From: Eubacteriaceae bacterium UBA4266
GTDB taxonomy: Bacteria; Bacillota; Clostridia; Eubacteriales; Eubacteriaceae
Direction: 5' to 3'
Assembly: GCA_002396065.1 (NCBI GenBank)
Contig: DGWE01000012.1
Location: 1 to 15,153, forward strand
Length of the DNA stretch: 15,153 bases
The position numbers and the translations under genes are program-made. The notes beneath the pieces were generated by a model, which saw nothing but the letters and a program-made list of their open reading frames with translations, made no database searches and was not told the DNA's origin. The stretch's first letter is position 1, and the number at the start of each line of letters is the position of its first letter. Shown one piece after another: positions 15,114 to 15,153 of the stretch.

Positions 15114-15153
15114 TTTTTTATGACTTCAATTTCTGCCTTCATATATTGATTTT
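15020..15153 (-). CDS. IS3-family OrfA, C-terminal part
   Basis: The frame is open from the right edge and ends TAA at 15022-15020. Visible residues begin NQYMKAEIEVIKKEIALRE, the leucine-zipper-like end typical of OrfA, followed by a basic tail rich in Arg and Lys. The N-terminal HTH region is outside the window. It overlaps OrfB in a different frame by about 90 bp, the usual IS3 arrangement. Confidence 0.8.
   Translation of the reverse strand, partial: NQYMKAEIEVIKKEIALREEREAARLKAKKQRSSKRSGKKDTH
15113..15119 (-). promoter_or_regulatory. Programmed -1 frameshift site of the IS3 transposase
   Basis: On the minus strand the zero-frame codons ATA AAA AAA GAG hold the slippery heptamer A AAA AAA followed by G. 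A -1 slip puts the ribosome in the orfB frame at AGA (15113-15111), exactly one codon after the orfB frame has cleared its last stop. The position and sequence match known IS3-family frameshift signals. Confidence 0.85.

Larger units (their letters stand above)
14170..15153 (-). mobile_element. IS3-family insertion sequence, one end and most of the transposase
   Basis: An AT-rich element, in contrast with its GC-rich neighbours, carries orfB and the end of orfA on the minus strand. The terminus at 14170 begins TGTACCCAGAATCCTGGACA, fitting the TG...CA ends of IS3 elements; this end is also nearly self-complementary. The other end, the start of orfA and any target duplication lie beyond the right edge. 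The transposase resembles the IS150 group. The boundary is set from the TG end by eye and could be off by a few bases. Confidence 0.85.

Noticed and set aside
1..15153. CRISPR arrays, tRNA or rRNA genes
   Set aside because: No regularly spaced repeats, no tRNA-like cloverleaf or TTCGANTC core in an RNA context, and no rRNA sequence was recognised anywhere.

Overview
The window looks like chromosome of a moderately GC-rich Firmicute, most likely a Clostridia/Eubacteriales member. The genus is not determinable by eye; an Eubacteriaceae-type genome is a guess. Grounds are strong AGGAGG-type ribosome binding sites, consensus sigma-A promoters, the rny-ymdB gene pair, a zinc-type macrodomain ADP-ribose hydrolase, a cysteine-rich KTR protein next to a TetR regulator, and an AmmeMemoRadiSam-A-like fusion protein. 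Most of the sequence is housekeeping. The two ends carry accessory or mobile DNA.

Layout. (1) 1-1028: a leftward TetR regulator overlaps a cysteine-rich KTR protein that runs off the left edge. Both are driven by a perfect consensus promoter with a palindromic operator in its spacer, and a short relic of KTR coding sequence lies in their leader. (2) 994-3578: a leftward sulfur-assimilation operon, O-acetylhomoserine sulfhydrylase then cysteine synthase. It has a clear promoter, a roughly 240-nt leader encoding a 31-residue cysteine-rich peptide that was not previously called, and a strong terminator. (3) 3588-7378: a leftward operon upp-purB-macrodomain-yaaA, joining nucleotide salvage and synthesis to ADP-ribose and oxidative-stress functions. 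It ends in a terminator. (4) 7392-9861: leftward rny and ymdB, the conserved Firmicute RNase Y / metallophosphoesterase pair, with a strong terminator hairpin between the two genes. (5) 9966-11585: rightward EamA-type transporter and a small membrane protein with a zinc-protease HExxH motif, closed by a terminator. (6) 11603-14113: a leftward degenerate AMMECR1/dioxygenase-like fusion protein diverging from a rightward zinc-dependent phospholipase C-like protein. (7) 14170-15153: one end of a visibly AT-rich IS3-family insertion sequence, including the orfA/orfB programmed frameshift site. The IS continues off the right edge.

Function. The sulfur operon makes homocysteine and cysteine from acetylated precursors and sulfide. 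Its leader encodes a peptide ending in tandem Cys codons, so cysteine-tuned control at the leader is plausible. rny and ymdB are RNA-turnover and signalling genes. The upp and purB products supply UMP and AMP. The macrodomain enzyme removes ADP-ribose from proteins, and YaaA protects against peroxide and iron stress. No CRISPR array, tRNA or rRNA was seen.
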